Source of the DNA: Phoronis australis
Lineage: Eukaryota > Phoronida > Phoronidae
Length of the DNA: 64,000 nucleotides
Direction: 5' to 3'
NCBI GenBank assembly: GCA_002633005.1
Contig: NMRA01000198.1
Location: 544,137-608,136, forward strand
The translations under genes and the position numbers were made by a program. Below, piece after piece: positions 1 to 12,700 of this stretch. The notes beneath the pieces were generated by a model. That model had not been told where the DNA came from, did not search any database, and saw nothing but the letters and a program-made list of their open reading frames with translations. Within the stretch, counting starts at the first letter, position 1, and each line of letters opens with the position of its first letter.

Positions 1-330
1 TGTTTACATTTTGCCATGTTTGGTGACTTGCACTTCTTTCCAAGGCATGAGACCAGTACGCAGTATGTGTTCACCAGTGGAGTTGACTTGTTCTCCTCCA
101 CAAATGGAAATCTCAAAACTGTAGTTGCTCGTCTCTACTCTTAATTTTAACAGCTCACATGACCTCTATGTAACACAGTTTTTGGTTACATGCCAAATGG
201 TGCCACAATGCATTTATTCACTTTTACTGCTGTAAGTCAGTTGGACCACGCTACTGTTGTTACCATTCAAATACATACGTGAGCTCACAGTGTATGTCTG
301 TCATCTGTAGATACCTGGTTGGGTATTTAT

Positions 331-413
331 AGGGGTCTCGTATTTTGAGAAGCAGCCCATTATTCTGTGGAAAAAACTGGTTCTCAAAATGTGAGACCCC
401 TCTAAGTGACTAT
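331..413. mobile_element. Short inverted-repeat element (MITE-like), copy 1
   Basis: Arms AGGGGTCTCGTATTTTGAGA and TTCTCAAAATGTGAGACCCC are near-perfect inverted complements around a loop of about 30 bases. It shares AACTGGTTCTCAAAAT and the outer AGTGACTAT with a second copy at 37107-37207. It carries no coding capacity. Confidence 0.65.
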
Positions 414-699
414 TGCTCATGGTTGTGTTCCTGTTTAAGTCACGTAATCCAACTTCTTTTGTTCCGACTTGACTTTTTCACGAAAAACAAAATCTGATGG
501 AAGTGGCATCATATTTGTTTGACATAGTTTGAGTTTGTTACAATATTCCCTCACAATCAAAAGTGTTTTGCATTTTCACCCGACACTAACCTAACCCTAA
601 CCAGCTAAAGTCTAACGAGCAAAGGATATTTTTGAAATGTCTGTTTGCTCATGGTTCTGGTTAACAGTGTTATGACCTGTCTCCCTCATTCCTTTGTAG

Positions 700-888
700 A
701 TCTTACAAGAGTTAGAGTACGATGCATCTGTTGACTGGTGGGCCCTGGGCGTACTCATGTATGAAATGATGGCTGGCCAGCCTCCTTTTGAGGCGGACAG
801 CGAGGATGACCTGTTTGACTCAATCCTCCACGACGACATTCTCTACCCGGTCTGGCTGTCCAGAGAAGCTGTCAACATTCTCAAAGGG
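700..888 (+). CDS. PRKCE: PKC exon: kinase C-lobe
   Basis: 63 codons from [10 protein letters not shown] to AVNILKG. The acceptor is CCTTTGTAG at 691-699 and the donor is gtattt at 889. It contains the DWW of kinase subdomain IX and YPVWLSREA. The APE motif would end in the preceding exon, outside the window. Confidence 0.95.
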
Positions 889-2786
889 GTATTTTGTAAT
901 TTGTTTCTGTTGGGGTGTTGACAGTCACAGTACTTTCTCTATGAAGTTTGCACTCTGCCCACGTATTTTCAGTTGATCTGCCTTCCAATCTTGTAACTTC
1001 AACTAGCGTTTTGGTTCCCTGTTTTGGCTCCAAAAGTTTATCCTAACCTGTTTTGTGCGTATCTTTTTATCAATGAATGTTCTATTTCATTTGTAGATGT
1101 GGACCTGACTGATACGAGTTCTGTTGTACTTTACATGTAACACAAAGGGTCTTACATGGTTTGTTCATGAGACTTATTTCCATGAGGAGTTGAGAAAACA
1201 GCAAAAATACAACACATCTGACTTTCTCGGAGCCCCTTGTAGAACTCCCAACTTCTCTTAGTCACACGATATTCATCACAATATGCCGACAATACACGGC
1301 CGTGTTACAAACTTCAACTTTATCTTTCATTGTAGTTATCTGACTCAGTTAGGACTGTCTTCTCATCCTGTCTCTCTCTCCTCGTTACAGTTTATGACCA
1401 AGAACCCTGCCAAGCGGTTGGGCTGTGTAAAGGCGCATGGTGGTGAGAAAGCAATCCTGGTCCACCCTTTCTTCCAGGACAAGATTGACTGGGAGGCCCT
1501 TGAGCAGAAGAAAGTCAAACCTCCATTTAGACCCAAAATTGTGAGTATATGTTTACAGTGATTCAACAGCTATAGAGGGTGAGCTAGTTGTGCTGTGGTG
1601 GAGCACTCGCCTTACATGAGTAGGAGGGTTATTGTTTTGCTGCTGGCTGAAGTGTCACTAAAGAACCCCATTGAGGTCTCTTCAGAGCAAAGTTTTGACA
1701 ATGCCCCCTGTGGGGCTCTATTAGAGAACAAAGTTTGACAAGGTGCTGTGGAGTCCTAGGGATCCTTTTGTGCATTTGGCACATATGTGAAAAATGTGGG
1801 CAAGATGTCATAGTTTCAACTTTGTGGCCTTAAAGATAGTTAAATATTTTTTTAAGTTCATCATTTTTCTACTGACTTCTCATGTAATAGCTGAGCTGAC
1901 GATAAGGTAAAACCTCCTTCAGAATGGTCGACAATACAAGTTCTGAAAAGTTCTCCAACAGATTCTTCCCAAATAATCACCTCAGGACTCTTTGGATGCA
2001 AAACTATGTTGGAAAAATGGACACCATGTCGCCCTCTGTTGGTGCTTCTGGACAAAGTCCCCCAGGCACACTTTTCACATTTTTTGTAAAAACATTTAAG
2101 TTTGAACATGAAAGCATGCTTTTAAATTCTACCTTTGTTACACAAAGTATATTGCCTTAGTCTCCAGAAACGTGCAAACTATTCACTCACTAAACTAAGT
2201 GATATCACGAACAAAGTAAGTAGGCAATGAACTCACCACTGTTTCTGTCACTTTGTTTATAATGATGGACTACTCTAAAGGGCACTGTATTCAGTTTATA
2301 ATAGCTTGCTGCTCTAATTGGCATAATTGATTGTATTCTGTTTGTAATGATAGGCTACTGTAATGGACTTTATATTCTATTTATCAGCATTAAGGTTGGA
2401 TATATTTCTTTAAAATGGTTATTTTTGATATCATGATCTCAACATTCATCCTTTAAGTCTGACTTCGCCGTGTTTGTTCGAGTAACGATTTTTGGCTTTC
2501 ACTCTCACAGCCTCGCTGGCGCCCCTCTGAAAACCATGATGTTTCTCTAGCCCTCTTACCAGCTGTATGAAGGATAATGTCCTTCATCTCATCCATGTGT
2601 GTGGCCATGTTTCAGAAATCTCGTACCGACGCCAACAATTTTGATAAGGACTTCACGTCCGAGGAGCCAGTGCTTACCCCTATTGACCACCACGTGGTAA
2701 AGGCTATCAACCAAGAAGAGTTCCGTGGTTTCTCCATGGTCAACCACGACTATCAGAAATTACAGTTCGCTAATGCCTGCACATGA
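700..2786 (+). CDS. PRKCE: Novel protein kinase C (epsilon/eta type), last three coding exons
   Basis: This is the C-terminal end of a calcium-independent, diacylglycerol-responsive serine/threonine kinase of the AGC family. Coding exons are 700-888, 1391-1540 and 2616-2786, all joined in phase 0 with GT-AG introns, and the stop is TGA at 2784-2786. The exons cover the end of the kinase C-lobe ([19 protein letters not shown]), the [12 protein letters not shown] segment and the AGC tail, with a turn motif EEPVLTPID and a hydrophobic motif FRGFS. Wording is closest to vertebrate PKC epsilon, somewhat less to eta, so this may be the single invertebrate epsilon/eta gene. The C1, C2-like and N-lobe exons lie upstream of the window. 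The hydrophobic-motif serine is followed by Met where vertebrate epsilon and eta have Tyr, and the protein ends with an extra tail of about ten residues (ends FANACT). The gene converges on RALGAPB. Confidence 0.95.
1391..1540 (+). CDS. PRKCE: PKC exon: end of kinase domain
   Basis: 50 codons, [13 protein letters not shown] through KPPFRPKI. The acceptor is TCGTTACAG and the donor is GTGAGT at 1541. [20 protein letters not shown] is the conserved end of the AGC kinase domain. Confidence 0.95.
2616..2786 (+). CDS. PRKCE: PKC terminal coding exon (AGC tail)
   Basis: 56 codons plus TGA. The acceptor is ATGTTTCAG at 2607-2615. It holds NNFDKDF, the turn motif EEPVLTPID and the hydrophobic motif [10 protein letters not shown], then a lineage-specific tail ending FANACT. 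Confidence 0.95.
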   Translation, partial: KSRTDANNFDKDFTSEEPVLTPIDHHVVKAINQEEFRGFSMVNHDYQKLQFANACT

Positions 2787-3039
2787 TAATGTTGGTTGGC
2801 TAGGCTACAACAACGCTAAACAATTGTTTACATAATATATCTATACTCAGATCAGAGATTTGCTGTAGTGCAAGATATGAAGAGATGTGCTTTGATTGCA
2901 GTTTCTGGAATTATTCTCAAATTGAGCAAGGTGATGTTATGTTCTTTGTCCGTTCATAAAATGAATGTGCACTATAAACCTCTAGGCTAATAAGATCTGA
3001 ACAGCTACTGTTTGCTTCTTAGATGTTCACAAAGATAGC

Positions 3040-3340
3040 ATAATATTCATGAAGTAAATGTGGTATTCATGAAGTGAAAGTGGTGTTCTAGAAGTGACTG
3101 TGTTGTTCATGTAGTGAATGATGTTCATGAAGTGAACGTGGTGTTCTAGAAGTGACTGTGTTGTTCATGTAGTGGCTGATGTTTGTGATGCAAAGGCGGT
3201 GTTCGTGAAGTGAACATGGTGTTCGTGAAATGAACGTGGCGTTCATGAAGTGAACAATGGTGTTCATGAAGTGAACGTGGTGTTCATGAGTGCAGTGTTC
3301 ATGTAGCGAATTCGATGTTTGTTCATGAAGTGAGTCTGTC
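3040..3340. repeat. Degenerate minisatellite, unit near GTTCATGAAGTGAACGTG
   Basis: More than a dozen imperfect copies of an 18-20-base unit in the PKC 3' region. Some have GTTCTAGAAGTGA or GTTCATGTAGTGA in place of the main form. Confidence 0.85.
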
Positions 3341-5548
3341 ATCCAGACCTAACCCCACTCAATACTGAATGTTATTACGTGTTAAACTGTTTGTAAACAA
3401 CCCATACATGGAGTTGTAATGTTTCCCACCTGGATATCTGTTAAAGGTGATTGTGTTAAGGTCACATTAGGTGTCGGCTCTGTTTGTTGCTACTTGCAGT
3501 GTCCAAGATCTATTGTAAGCTTAACTCAATCAACTCCAACAAAACATTTACACTAGATGAGATCTATCCTATTTTGAGATGTTTCCAGTAGCTGCAATCA
3601 AGTAATGTTCCAGAGTTGTTTTCAACTACAACTCCAGTTAGTTTTGGACCAGTGCACAAAGTTGCATTTGCTAATTAATGTGCAATGCTATTCTTTTCCT
3701 GTTATTGTGGCAACCACGTAGTTTGAAACGGCAGACAGGATGTTGGACAGATCCCTTTTTAAGTGGATTTAGACTCTTGCGTCCTTCACCTTGAAAATTG
3801 TGTGTGAATCCTGTCTAAAATAGATGTACCATTTCTACATGTTTAGTTTCTGACTGAAAGTCTGCTTTAGTGGGTGTGATGACATTGCACAAACCTGTGT
3901 ACAGCCGCTTGTGAAAATGTTGGTAGTGTTAGGTGGTGACGTAGTCTATAGTTGTCTCACTGTTGGAGCATCATTTATTACAACTGGCAATCAATCATTT
4001 ACATTTATTGGATTGTTATTCATGTAGCATAGCCAGGTGCAAAGTGACATAATCAGAGGGCTATCTGTATGCCGTGCATTATTTTTATAATGAATGAATT
4101 CCCAGTGCTCTAGAAATAGTGTTATAGTCAGCACTAATAGCCGGAAATGGTATTTTATTTTGCTTGCGTGCTGTGACTGTGAAATTGAGCGTTGTTGTAG
4201 AGTCAAACCCTTGTCACCAGTTAAGTCTTATAGATTACAGTTCTTCAATTTTGTGTGCCAAACTTCCCCCGTACAGCAATAAGTGTGAGGTACTGTTGTG
4301 GGGTTTGTTGTTATTGCCATAGCACAGCTCTCGCTCATTGTACGACTAACTTCCTGAAAATTCTCACATGTCGGATCGTTTGCCTAGGCCTTCTAGTCTT
4401 ATTCCTTCTGGTCAGTTAAATAAGCATTTGGCACAGGTACATGAAACTTGCAGGAAACAAAATAACTAGTTTAAATTTAAACAGCTATTAAACCTACCTT
4501 CCGACAAAAATCTAACTTTTGACTAAGTCTCAACTCATTTGTTACTCACATTTGAGGTGGTTTCTGGGATTGAACACATTTTTGTTATTGTTTCAGACCA
4601 AGGTCTTCTATCTCTCTGTTTAATACAAAACTTTTAACTCTTTCGAACTGCACCCTTTGCAAAGAATGTTGTTTCTTATACAGAACATGAGTTTGTAGCC
4701 ACTTTAATTGTGTTTCTTCGCATAGTCTTGCATATGCGTAGTTTACATGACGTGCAATTCTGTCTTACAAATCCTCTGGCTTGCTTAGAGGGAACAAACA
4801 AAACTGCACTCTTTCAATTCCAAATAAAAGTGGACAAAGAGTTGCTATTTGTGTGAACATTTAACTTAGTTTTGTCTCCCCTAACATATCTGTGATAGTA
4901 ATAACAAGTTGCGTTCTTAATGATTTCAAGTGCTAGTGGCTTCCTGAAACATCAGTTTTCAATATGTTAGATTTTTTAGAAATCACTTGTAGAGTATCCT
5001 GATTCTATTGTATCCTGATTCTATTGCTCGAAAAATTAAAATGTTGCCTTAACAGGTACTGGAGAGAATTAACATCGTTTGAGAATGCTTTTAAATCAAC
5101 GGTTTAAAATTAATTACCTATTTATTATCTGCTCAGTTCTTCTGTTGTTTCAGTTTGAATATTTATTGCCTCTGACTTTTTTGAAGTTTGCCATTTCGGC
5201 TAGTCATAATTAGGTGTGTGTGGGTCTTTGACGGAAGTACTGCAACTGTATTCAGGCTTGCAGTTGAGAGCAGTGTCTGTCTCGTGTTTAGTGGCATACA
5301 TTCCTAGCCATGGGTGCTCTACAGTAATGGGTTCTGCGTAATAAATCACTTGTAAGTCTTTCCACTCATTTCCCTTGGAACAGGTACTGTACTGGCAAAA
5401 TCGTACCCCATTCAATTTATCACAAAATTAGTCTAAATTCAGAGGTGTATACTTATTAACTTGAATGATTTTGAGCTGTAAGTTTTAAACTTGTTCAGTC
5501 TTTTCTTCTGACACTTAGTGTGAGAAACATATTACCGTATATTCTGGT

Positions 5549-5645
5549 TAACGCTCCCAAGACGTTAAAGTAAAAAATTGGAACTTCCAAAATGAATTTG
5601 TTGAAAACGCAGGGTTGGGGTTTTTTCCTCAATGTGAGCATTAAC
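5549..5645. mobile_element. Possible short inverted-repeat element
   Basis: CTGGTTAACGCTCCC at the left and TGTGAGCATTAACTCTGG at the right are imperfect inverted complements about 65 bases apart. Confidence 0.35.
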
Positions 5646-7228
5646 TCTGGCATAAAGCCAAAAACAGTCCAATCATGTCCTTGCTTTTAACTGTCTCGCA
5701 TGTAAATAGTTCATTTATTCATTTTGCTTTGTATTGTTACCACTGAAAACTTGACTTGGAAAAAAAATCTTAAATATCGAATTAGGCGAAATAGCCTTCC
5801 AAGTCTTTGCCACGTTTTCCCACTGGAGTTGTCTTAAAAAGAACTGATCTAGTTTTACTGCAGAGTGAGCCTTACTTCACTTCAGCAGTGAATTAGTACG
5901 ACCAATTAACAAGCTGTTCATAACAGTGCTTTTACTTGATTGGTTCTATTTATAAATAGGAAGAAGTCTCGTATCATAACCAAAAATTCAACCTTTGACC
6001 ATTTCATCTACACGGACAGCTGTAGAAGTTTCTCATGAGATTTGCCCTGCTTCAAGTCATCATTTGAGTGCCTCTTGAACCTGCACGTTGCAATCGGGGT
6101 GGTGCCATTGTTGCAACTCTGCATGTTTTAAAATACATTTCTAAAAGTAGATGCGCTTCGTTTTGATAAATTTGCTTCTTATTTTCTGCTAAAATTAGCT
6201 CGGCTTGTCAAGGTTGTGTGGTGAGCTTTCGTTTGTGACGGAGGCTTGTAATTGTTTGGAATTTAGCTAGAGAAAGGTTTAGACGATGTCATATACTTGT
6301 GTGCTCATTTGTAAGCGAATCCACTTGGAATATATGTATAAATACTTGTGTTACAATGTGCATTTGTACATCATCAGTGTTGTTTTACATAGTGATGAAG
6401 TTGTGTTTATGATATGTATAAATTTTTATGTATTGTGTGATATTCTTGGGTGGTTTATCTTAATATGTGAAATGGATTATCTGTGCAATTATGGCGAGCT
6501 AAAGTCGTCGAGCTGTTCTCTGTGAATCCAAGACTCGTTGCGTACGTTTAGATGCGACCGGTAAATTGTATTTATTCCGTGTATATTTTATGTCGGGATT
6601 TAGGTCACTTGACTTCGATGTTGTTATGCTTTGCTTGGCAGTCGTTACGCGCCAGGTCTGTTATTTGTGAAATTAAGAAACTGTAAGAGAAAGAAGCTTT
6701 AATTGTTAAATGCTGTCTCTTACCCTTTGAAATTTTACCAGGCAATTTTGTTCATGACGGTAATCTGTGACCCTCTAGTAGCTTTGTCTGTGGAGTGATT
6801 TTTTTGTATGATAGTGAAATTGTAATCAAAATGTCTCAAGATGTTTTAGTCCATGTTGGCAGAAAGAACAGCCTACCCACTCAGTTGCCTGGTAAATCTT
6901 TGGTACATTGTTTAGTTGCGAATGTAAAATTCACAAATCAATGGAGCTACTATTGCCAGCCTCGTGTGACAATTTTCACCCGATGGTTCACATGTTGTTA
7001 CTGTCTACCGGTATGTATTTACTTCCTTTTGTGGTCACAAGTCTCATTAGTAGACCACGCCCTTTTTTAGCTTTTAATTGAGGTGGCTACAAACCAACGT
7101 TGCATCAAAGAAGCGAATATTTTGATTTTGACCACTCACTGCTATGTAATTGTTTGCAACTTGTTCCTTATATAGATGAGAAGTGATGTTTGGGTGTGCT
7201 AGGAACTGACAAACAGTAATGAGCTGCC

Positions 7229-7330
7229 GCTTCTTTCAAAGCCCTGAAATTATCTCTAATTTGACTAAATAACAATTTGCGACCAATTTCATAACTGTAA
7301 GTAGCTTAAATCAAAAGCTGTTTTTTTGAT
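7229..7330. repeat. Dispersed repeat family, left-half copy
   Basis: Shares TCTCTAATTTGAC and GACCAATTTCATAA with the longer copy at 10540-10780. Confidence 0.5.
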
Positions 7331-8350
7331 GGAAGACTGGTTAGTACTCACTTTAGCTAGTCATTGTGTCATATCGTCTGCCTGTACTATCATGTACATT
7401 TTACAATTTGCAGTATTGGCGGCAATTCCTTGTCTGTTGTCGCATTTTAGCTTTGCAATTTCTACTTCTTGGTCATCCACGTTTTAGTCCACAAGGTTTC
7501 TTTCTTCCGACAATGTTGTGTGCAAGAATATCACTTTAACGGAGACCAGAATTTTTTATGAATTCAAAAGCATGGGTTCTGGAATTTCAAAGGATTTTGC
7601 AAGAATACACCATGCATATCATTTGTATGTAACTCCGACACAAGGTGGAGCTGCAGTTTTCTGGTCTCATTTTATGGAAGAATTTTAATATGCCTAAGTG
7701 TGTAGCAATGAAGTACTTTCAAACATTTGCCAATTTCACTGGGGACTCTGTAATATGCACTCATTTGTGCTACAGGTGTGCAGTCTCCCTGTGTGTGGTT
7801 TCCTGGCTGAATGAGTTGCAACATTTTCACTGTTTATTTCCTCTAGCTGCAACATGACTGGTCTGTCTGTGCTGTTATTGGCTAGTTGTTGTATTACATA
7901 ACAAGCTCTGCCTTACAAACTTGAATGTGATTAAAGAATCCTAGAGGAGTGATAAGATATTTAATCATTCAAGGATCATGCCATGCTAAATCTCTGCTTG
8001 TTTACATATACAACAAAACATGGAACTGAAGTTGCAGTAATTGATCACAGTTGCTTTCAACACTTATATGGATCTCGCGTCAGTGTTTCTGGTACTTTTG
8101 AATGGTTACTGATTTAGCTCGTCATGTTTTTAAAGGGTTGTTATTAGAACCTACGGTTATTTGCCACTGAGATATAATGTGAAGTATTGTATGTAATTTT
8201 ATTAATCTCACCAAGTGGTCCTGAACAGAGTGATATTCCTCTGTTCACTGCGCCACTGTTGTCTTCATCCGTTATATATGTCTGATTGTGTTGTAAAATT
8301 TTAGCCATACATTTAAACTGGTGAATGTTTTCTGTTAGAACCATTGAGAC

Positions 8351-8356
8351 AATAAA
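8351..8356 (+). terminator. Candidate distal poly(A) signal of PKC
   Basis: AATAAA on the plus strand, just before the point where base composition switches from T-rich to A-rich on the plus strand, as expected where two convergent transcription units end. Confidence 0.35.
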
Positions 8357-9039
8357 CCCAGTGGTATTTGTAAAAACAATGTTGTCTTTTTAGTATAAAA
8401 ACTCATTGAAGTTCTGCGGTAGGTTGATGTAGGCTAAACGTAATCATAAATTTGCACTAGCACAGCAGTTATTATTAGACTAAAACACCTATTGGTGAGC
8501 TTGTTCTATTCAAATAAATAATGCCAACAAAACAATTACATTTCAGCGATTTATGTTTTTGACACTGCATATTTTTAACATGAGTTTCATTACATTATAC
8601 TAGAATTTCACACATTAAATGCCAGGTGTCTGACGCAGGTAAGCACAAACTTTGGAACACTGCATGTTCGGTTAATTGAAAACATAGTAACAATTGAATA
8701 GTTACCAACTTATTCCAGTATTGTTCAGGAGGCAGTAACCGTATTTAAAACACCCGGCTTAGTAAACCAGTAGAGCAAACCAGAGGGCCGCTCGTCTCGA
8801 GAACCACAGCTGAGCTGACAATGCACACCAATATGTGAAATACAGCAACTGAATAAACTAGCCAATAGTTAAGGAAAGCACAGGTAGATAACGACCTGCC
8901 TGTTTCAAGTGAGCCATAGCTGAATTGACAGTTTATGCCAGGATGTGAAAATTCAAAACTATAACTGGATGAAGTAGGCACTACTAAGACCAATGGCTTG
9001 TACTGTACTAGCTTACAGACTAATAACCAATGAATGGGC

Positions 9040-9165
9040 CAGCGATGTGGAACCTAGGAAAATCCAACTTTGTCTAATCTAGGAAAATGATATCTCAGAA
9101 ATGGATGATTTCAAATGAAACTCAGATACTACGCTTAATGCACTATGTGCAATTTTCAAGCAAAA
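9040..9165. repeat. Dispersed repeat family, right-half copy
   Basis: Shares CTCAGAAATGG, ATGAAACT and TATGCACTAT-like stretches in the same order as 10640-10780. Confidence 0.5.
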
Positions 9166-9352
9166 TGTGAGGGCCAGACAGAGAATTGCATGAAAATACG
9201 AATACTACCAGGACATAACTACAAGCATATGTTATCCATTCAGAGAATAAGTTATCAACCGATGGACATTAGTAAGAACGTCATCAATTTTGTACACCTG
9301 CATGTCACACATACATTTAAATTTTGTGCCCATTACTACAGAAATTGCTGCA

Positions 9353-9358
9353 TTTATT
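9353..9358 (-). terminator. Candidate poly(A) signal of RALGAPB
   Basis: TTTATT on the plus strand (AATAAA on the minus), about 250 bases past the RALGAPB stop codon. It is the nearest canonical signal. Confidence 0.45.
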
Positions 9359-9604
9359 CAGATATTTGCATTGTAGCAGAATACAATTCAACAAAAGGTT
9401 TACTATAACTTACACATACAAATAACAAGCACCATAATTTTACTATTTCCAGGTCATCAACCCACATCTTTTAGAACATGGCAACTCTCTGCGATAAAAC
9501 CTAGTGAGTGGACTGAATCGCTAAGTGACACATCATAACATGTCACCAATACATGTAACATAACCAGAGCACTCAACAATTCCATCCCACAATCCCCAAT
9601 CTTG

Positions 9605-9737
9605 TCAGACGGTTGTCTGCCGTAACACTTTGTGAAAGAGTGACGTATAAAACTCGGCAGGCTCCGACATGGTGCAACGGTACTTCTGAACAATTTCCTG
9701 AATCTTCAGTTTCCTTTTAACATGAGGAGGGTGGTAG
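9605..9737 (-). CDS. RALGAPB: RALGAPB terminal coding exon
   Basis: 133 nt including TGA at 9605-9607. [20 protein letters not shown] and [10 protein letters not shown] match vertebrate [20 protein letters not shown] and EFYTSLFQEV. The acceptor is TGTTCCAG. Confidence 0.93.
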
Positions 9738-12700
9738 CTGGAACAGATAATGACCAGATGTGTTCAAACTGAATGGAAGGATAAATTGCAGCCAATAACA
9801 TATCTACGAACTGACTACAAACCATAGTTGCAAGAATCTTGCCAGAAAGCAAGATTACGCAAGACCATGCGAAAAGTCAAGTGTTCCACGAGAATGGTGG
9901 GAGCCTTTCTAGCTAGTGAAGTGATTAGTTTGTGAGGTTGGGATGTTGGATGATGGGGTAGAATTCACTGTTTCCGTTCCACAAGAGGAGATTGCTTGCT
10001 GCAAGTGCTGTGTGAGTGTCTCGGAACATGACACTGGTCTACGGAACATGACACAGGTCTACGGAACACAAAACTGGTCTACAGAACATGGCCAGCCATT
10101 TTAAACTTGGTCTGCTTCATTTCATTTGCAGGTTCTCAGACAATAGTCACATCATGAAATCACACAGCCGAACACTCTTGATTCTGTGATAATTATGCAC
10201 AATGGTGTACACCACCACGGCAATCATCCCATAGTTCTACAAAGCTGACATGAAACATTACTTAGATATTCATAAATCAAACACTAATACAATTTTCCTG
10301 TAGCACAATTAGTTGTATCGGTAACACCAGAAAATTGATAAGTTAGGGAGTGTCTTGGCATTCTTTTCTTGCCTATCTCAACTCAAAAATGTTTAGCAGC
10401 ATAACCTCAGTTTCAAAAACCAATCATGTAATGTGTTTTTCATCCTCCGCAACAGATGAACGCTGAATTTGGAACGTGACTATTTTTTCCTGATAACTTG
10501 TTGAGGCCGGTCTAATGGCAACAGCGCACTGTCAGTTCTGTCCAAGCACAGAGATCACCTCTAATTTGACAGAGGAACAATTTGAGACCAATTTCATAAT
10601 GGTAAAGTTCTACATCAGAAGGCAGGTTTGTAGCAGTTGTAGAACCCTAGAAAAAAAGTCCAAATTTGGCTAACTTCAGAAAATCACCTCAGAAATGGCT
10701 GACCATATTCATATGAAACTTTGACCATGCTTTATGCACTATTCACCAAACCAGTGTTAAAGGAATTTTAATTGCATAGGACCTATTGAAAACCAGAACT
10801 AATAATTTTGTGAAAATACACTGAAGCTGCATGAAAAGAAAGCAAAATATAAAGAAGACTGTAAGTCTAGAGCATTTGGAGTTCTCATCCTGAACATTTA
10901 TAACAAATAAAATTTGATCACGTTATTGATTCTGCTGTTTGTCTCTCAATTGTGCCTTTCTTTTTCCTAACTTTTACCAAAAACATGGTCACCATACCCA
11001 ATTAATGTCAGATAGGTAAAAACTCAAAAACCAAATTCTACAGGCTTTCTACTTTACACTTTTACCGAGTTAAAATCTGCAGATATTTGGCTAAATGCAC
11101 AAACTTGTCAATACGACCCTACATAACCTTAAAATAAGACCAAAACAAACACACAATCATCCACCAAATGGCTACTTGTGTTCAACAAGTGGAAAAATAA
11201 ACAAGACATATCAAGGTACTGTCCACCTATATCTACTTACGATTCATTGTCTAGCCTCTTGCGATAAAAATTGTTCAAAGCCGTCTGCCTTACAAGGTCA
11301 CCAAGTGCACGTCTGCTCACAACCATTCCATCCCATAATGGTATGGCTAGGCCAATCCTGAAATGAAGACATGTGACACTAAACACAGAGCAAGATACCA
11401 TTTTTTAATTATGCACCTGTCAAATTGCAATGTAACTTACGTGAACAGGTTTATTTGTAATGGCTGCAAATTTTGTAAAGTCAAAATCAGTAATGGTTTT
11501 ATACTCATAATTAAAGAGATTTTCAGAATGCAATACATACAATTGAAGAGGAAATGAATGAACATTGCACTGTTTACCAAAAACGTTGCTATAAATAATC
11601 TGGGAGAAAATGCATCCATTTTTTAAAGACAGTCCTCTTTCCAAGGTACATTGGGGTCTGACACTGTACGTTTTGCATCATTTCAAAGATGCCTATGATT
11701 ATTGGCTCATGGTTATAACGTCACATGAATTCTTGTATATCAAACACTTTAAATTGATTTCATACAGAAAGGTCATGTGACTGGACTCACCTTCCTGGCT
11801 GACCGTGGATGTGAATTCGGAACAGTCCTGACTTGAGCGCATGTATGAAGATAACTAGGAGATCCTTTGACAGGGAGGCACTAGTGCTGCCCTCTCGACC
11901 AGTACCGGTGCTGCCCTCTCGACCAGTGCTGGTGGTGCCCAAGGCCAGCTCGGCTGGACAGAAACAACAAGTAAAATTGAAACAGAGAGCAAAACCACCG
12001 CAGCACGGTAGAATGACAAATAACGTTACATATATGACTGTATGGGGGCACTCTTCCCATATAGAATGCTGACATAACTATCAACTTCATTGAAGAGTCT
12101 GCCTCTAATATAAGAACTAAACAGGATTTTTTATAACTTGTGTGCCTCCATTCTAAGGTCACACCACCTTAACTAATACCAACTGTCAATCAATAAAATC
12201 ATTGATATATTTGAGGATCACACAAATGTATAATGTGCAAGGATGATGGCAAGACGACAGACATGCAATATTTTCACGGACATCATAAATTTCCATGATA
12301 ATGAAGCATAAAAGACGTTTTCTTCACATGCGCATGAAGTTACTTAAAATTGTGACACAATGTGGTCAAAAACTACTTAACAGGGGCCAGTACAGATGGA
12401 AATCAGTAAGTCATAGGTTATAAACTAAGTCACTGGTTACAAATAGTAACACGATAACATCACTGCAGCAATGTCGGAAATTTTGGAAATTTTTAGAAAC
12501 GCGCTTTTTGTTTTCTTATTGATGTTTTGAAGCTAAATGCAACCATCAATTGGCGAGAAAAAAGTGAAGATTGAATCAGGTTCAGCGACGACAAGTATTA
12601 AAATCCAAATTATTAAGTTAAGACATTAGGCAACATTAAAAACAAACTAATGAAAGTTTAGAAGAATAGCTTTTACCTAACGGAAAATTCTCATAGTCTT

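Larger units (their letters stand above)
2787..8356 (+). other. Probable 3' UTR / downstream region of the PKC gene
   Basis: No coding exon is recognisable here. The plus strand stays T-rich over A-rich, as in the PKC introns, which suggests continued plus-strand transcription. AATAAA signals lie at 4823-4828 and 8351-8356, with another at 8513-8518. The first would give a 3' UTR of about 2 kb, the last ones about 5.6 kb. A minisatellite lies at 3040-3340 and an old dispersed repeat near 7230-7330. Confidence 0.45.
8357..9604. other. Gap between convergent PKC and RALGAPB genes
   Basis: No gene is seen. The right part (about 9250-9604) is probably RALGAPB 3' UTR. A dispersed-repeat copy lies at about 9040-9165. 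Confidence 0.5.

Noticed and set aside
3088-3342. Open frame rich in HEHH and SLHE repeats on the minus strand
   Set aside because: It is only the translation of the 18-20-bp minisatellite.
6286-6525. 79-aa open frame rich in Tyr, Cys and hydrophobic residues after the PKC gene
   Set aside because: AT-rich, T-rich sense DNA gives such hydrophobic frames by chance. No family resemblance and no splice context.
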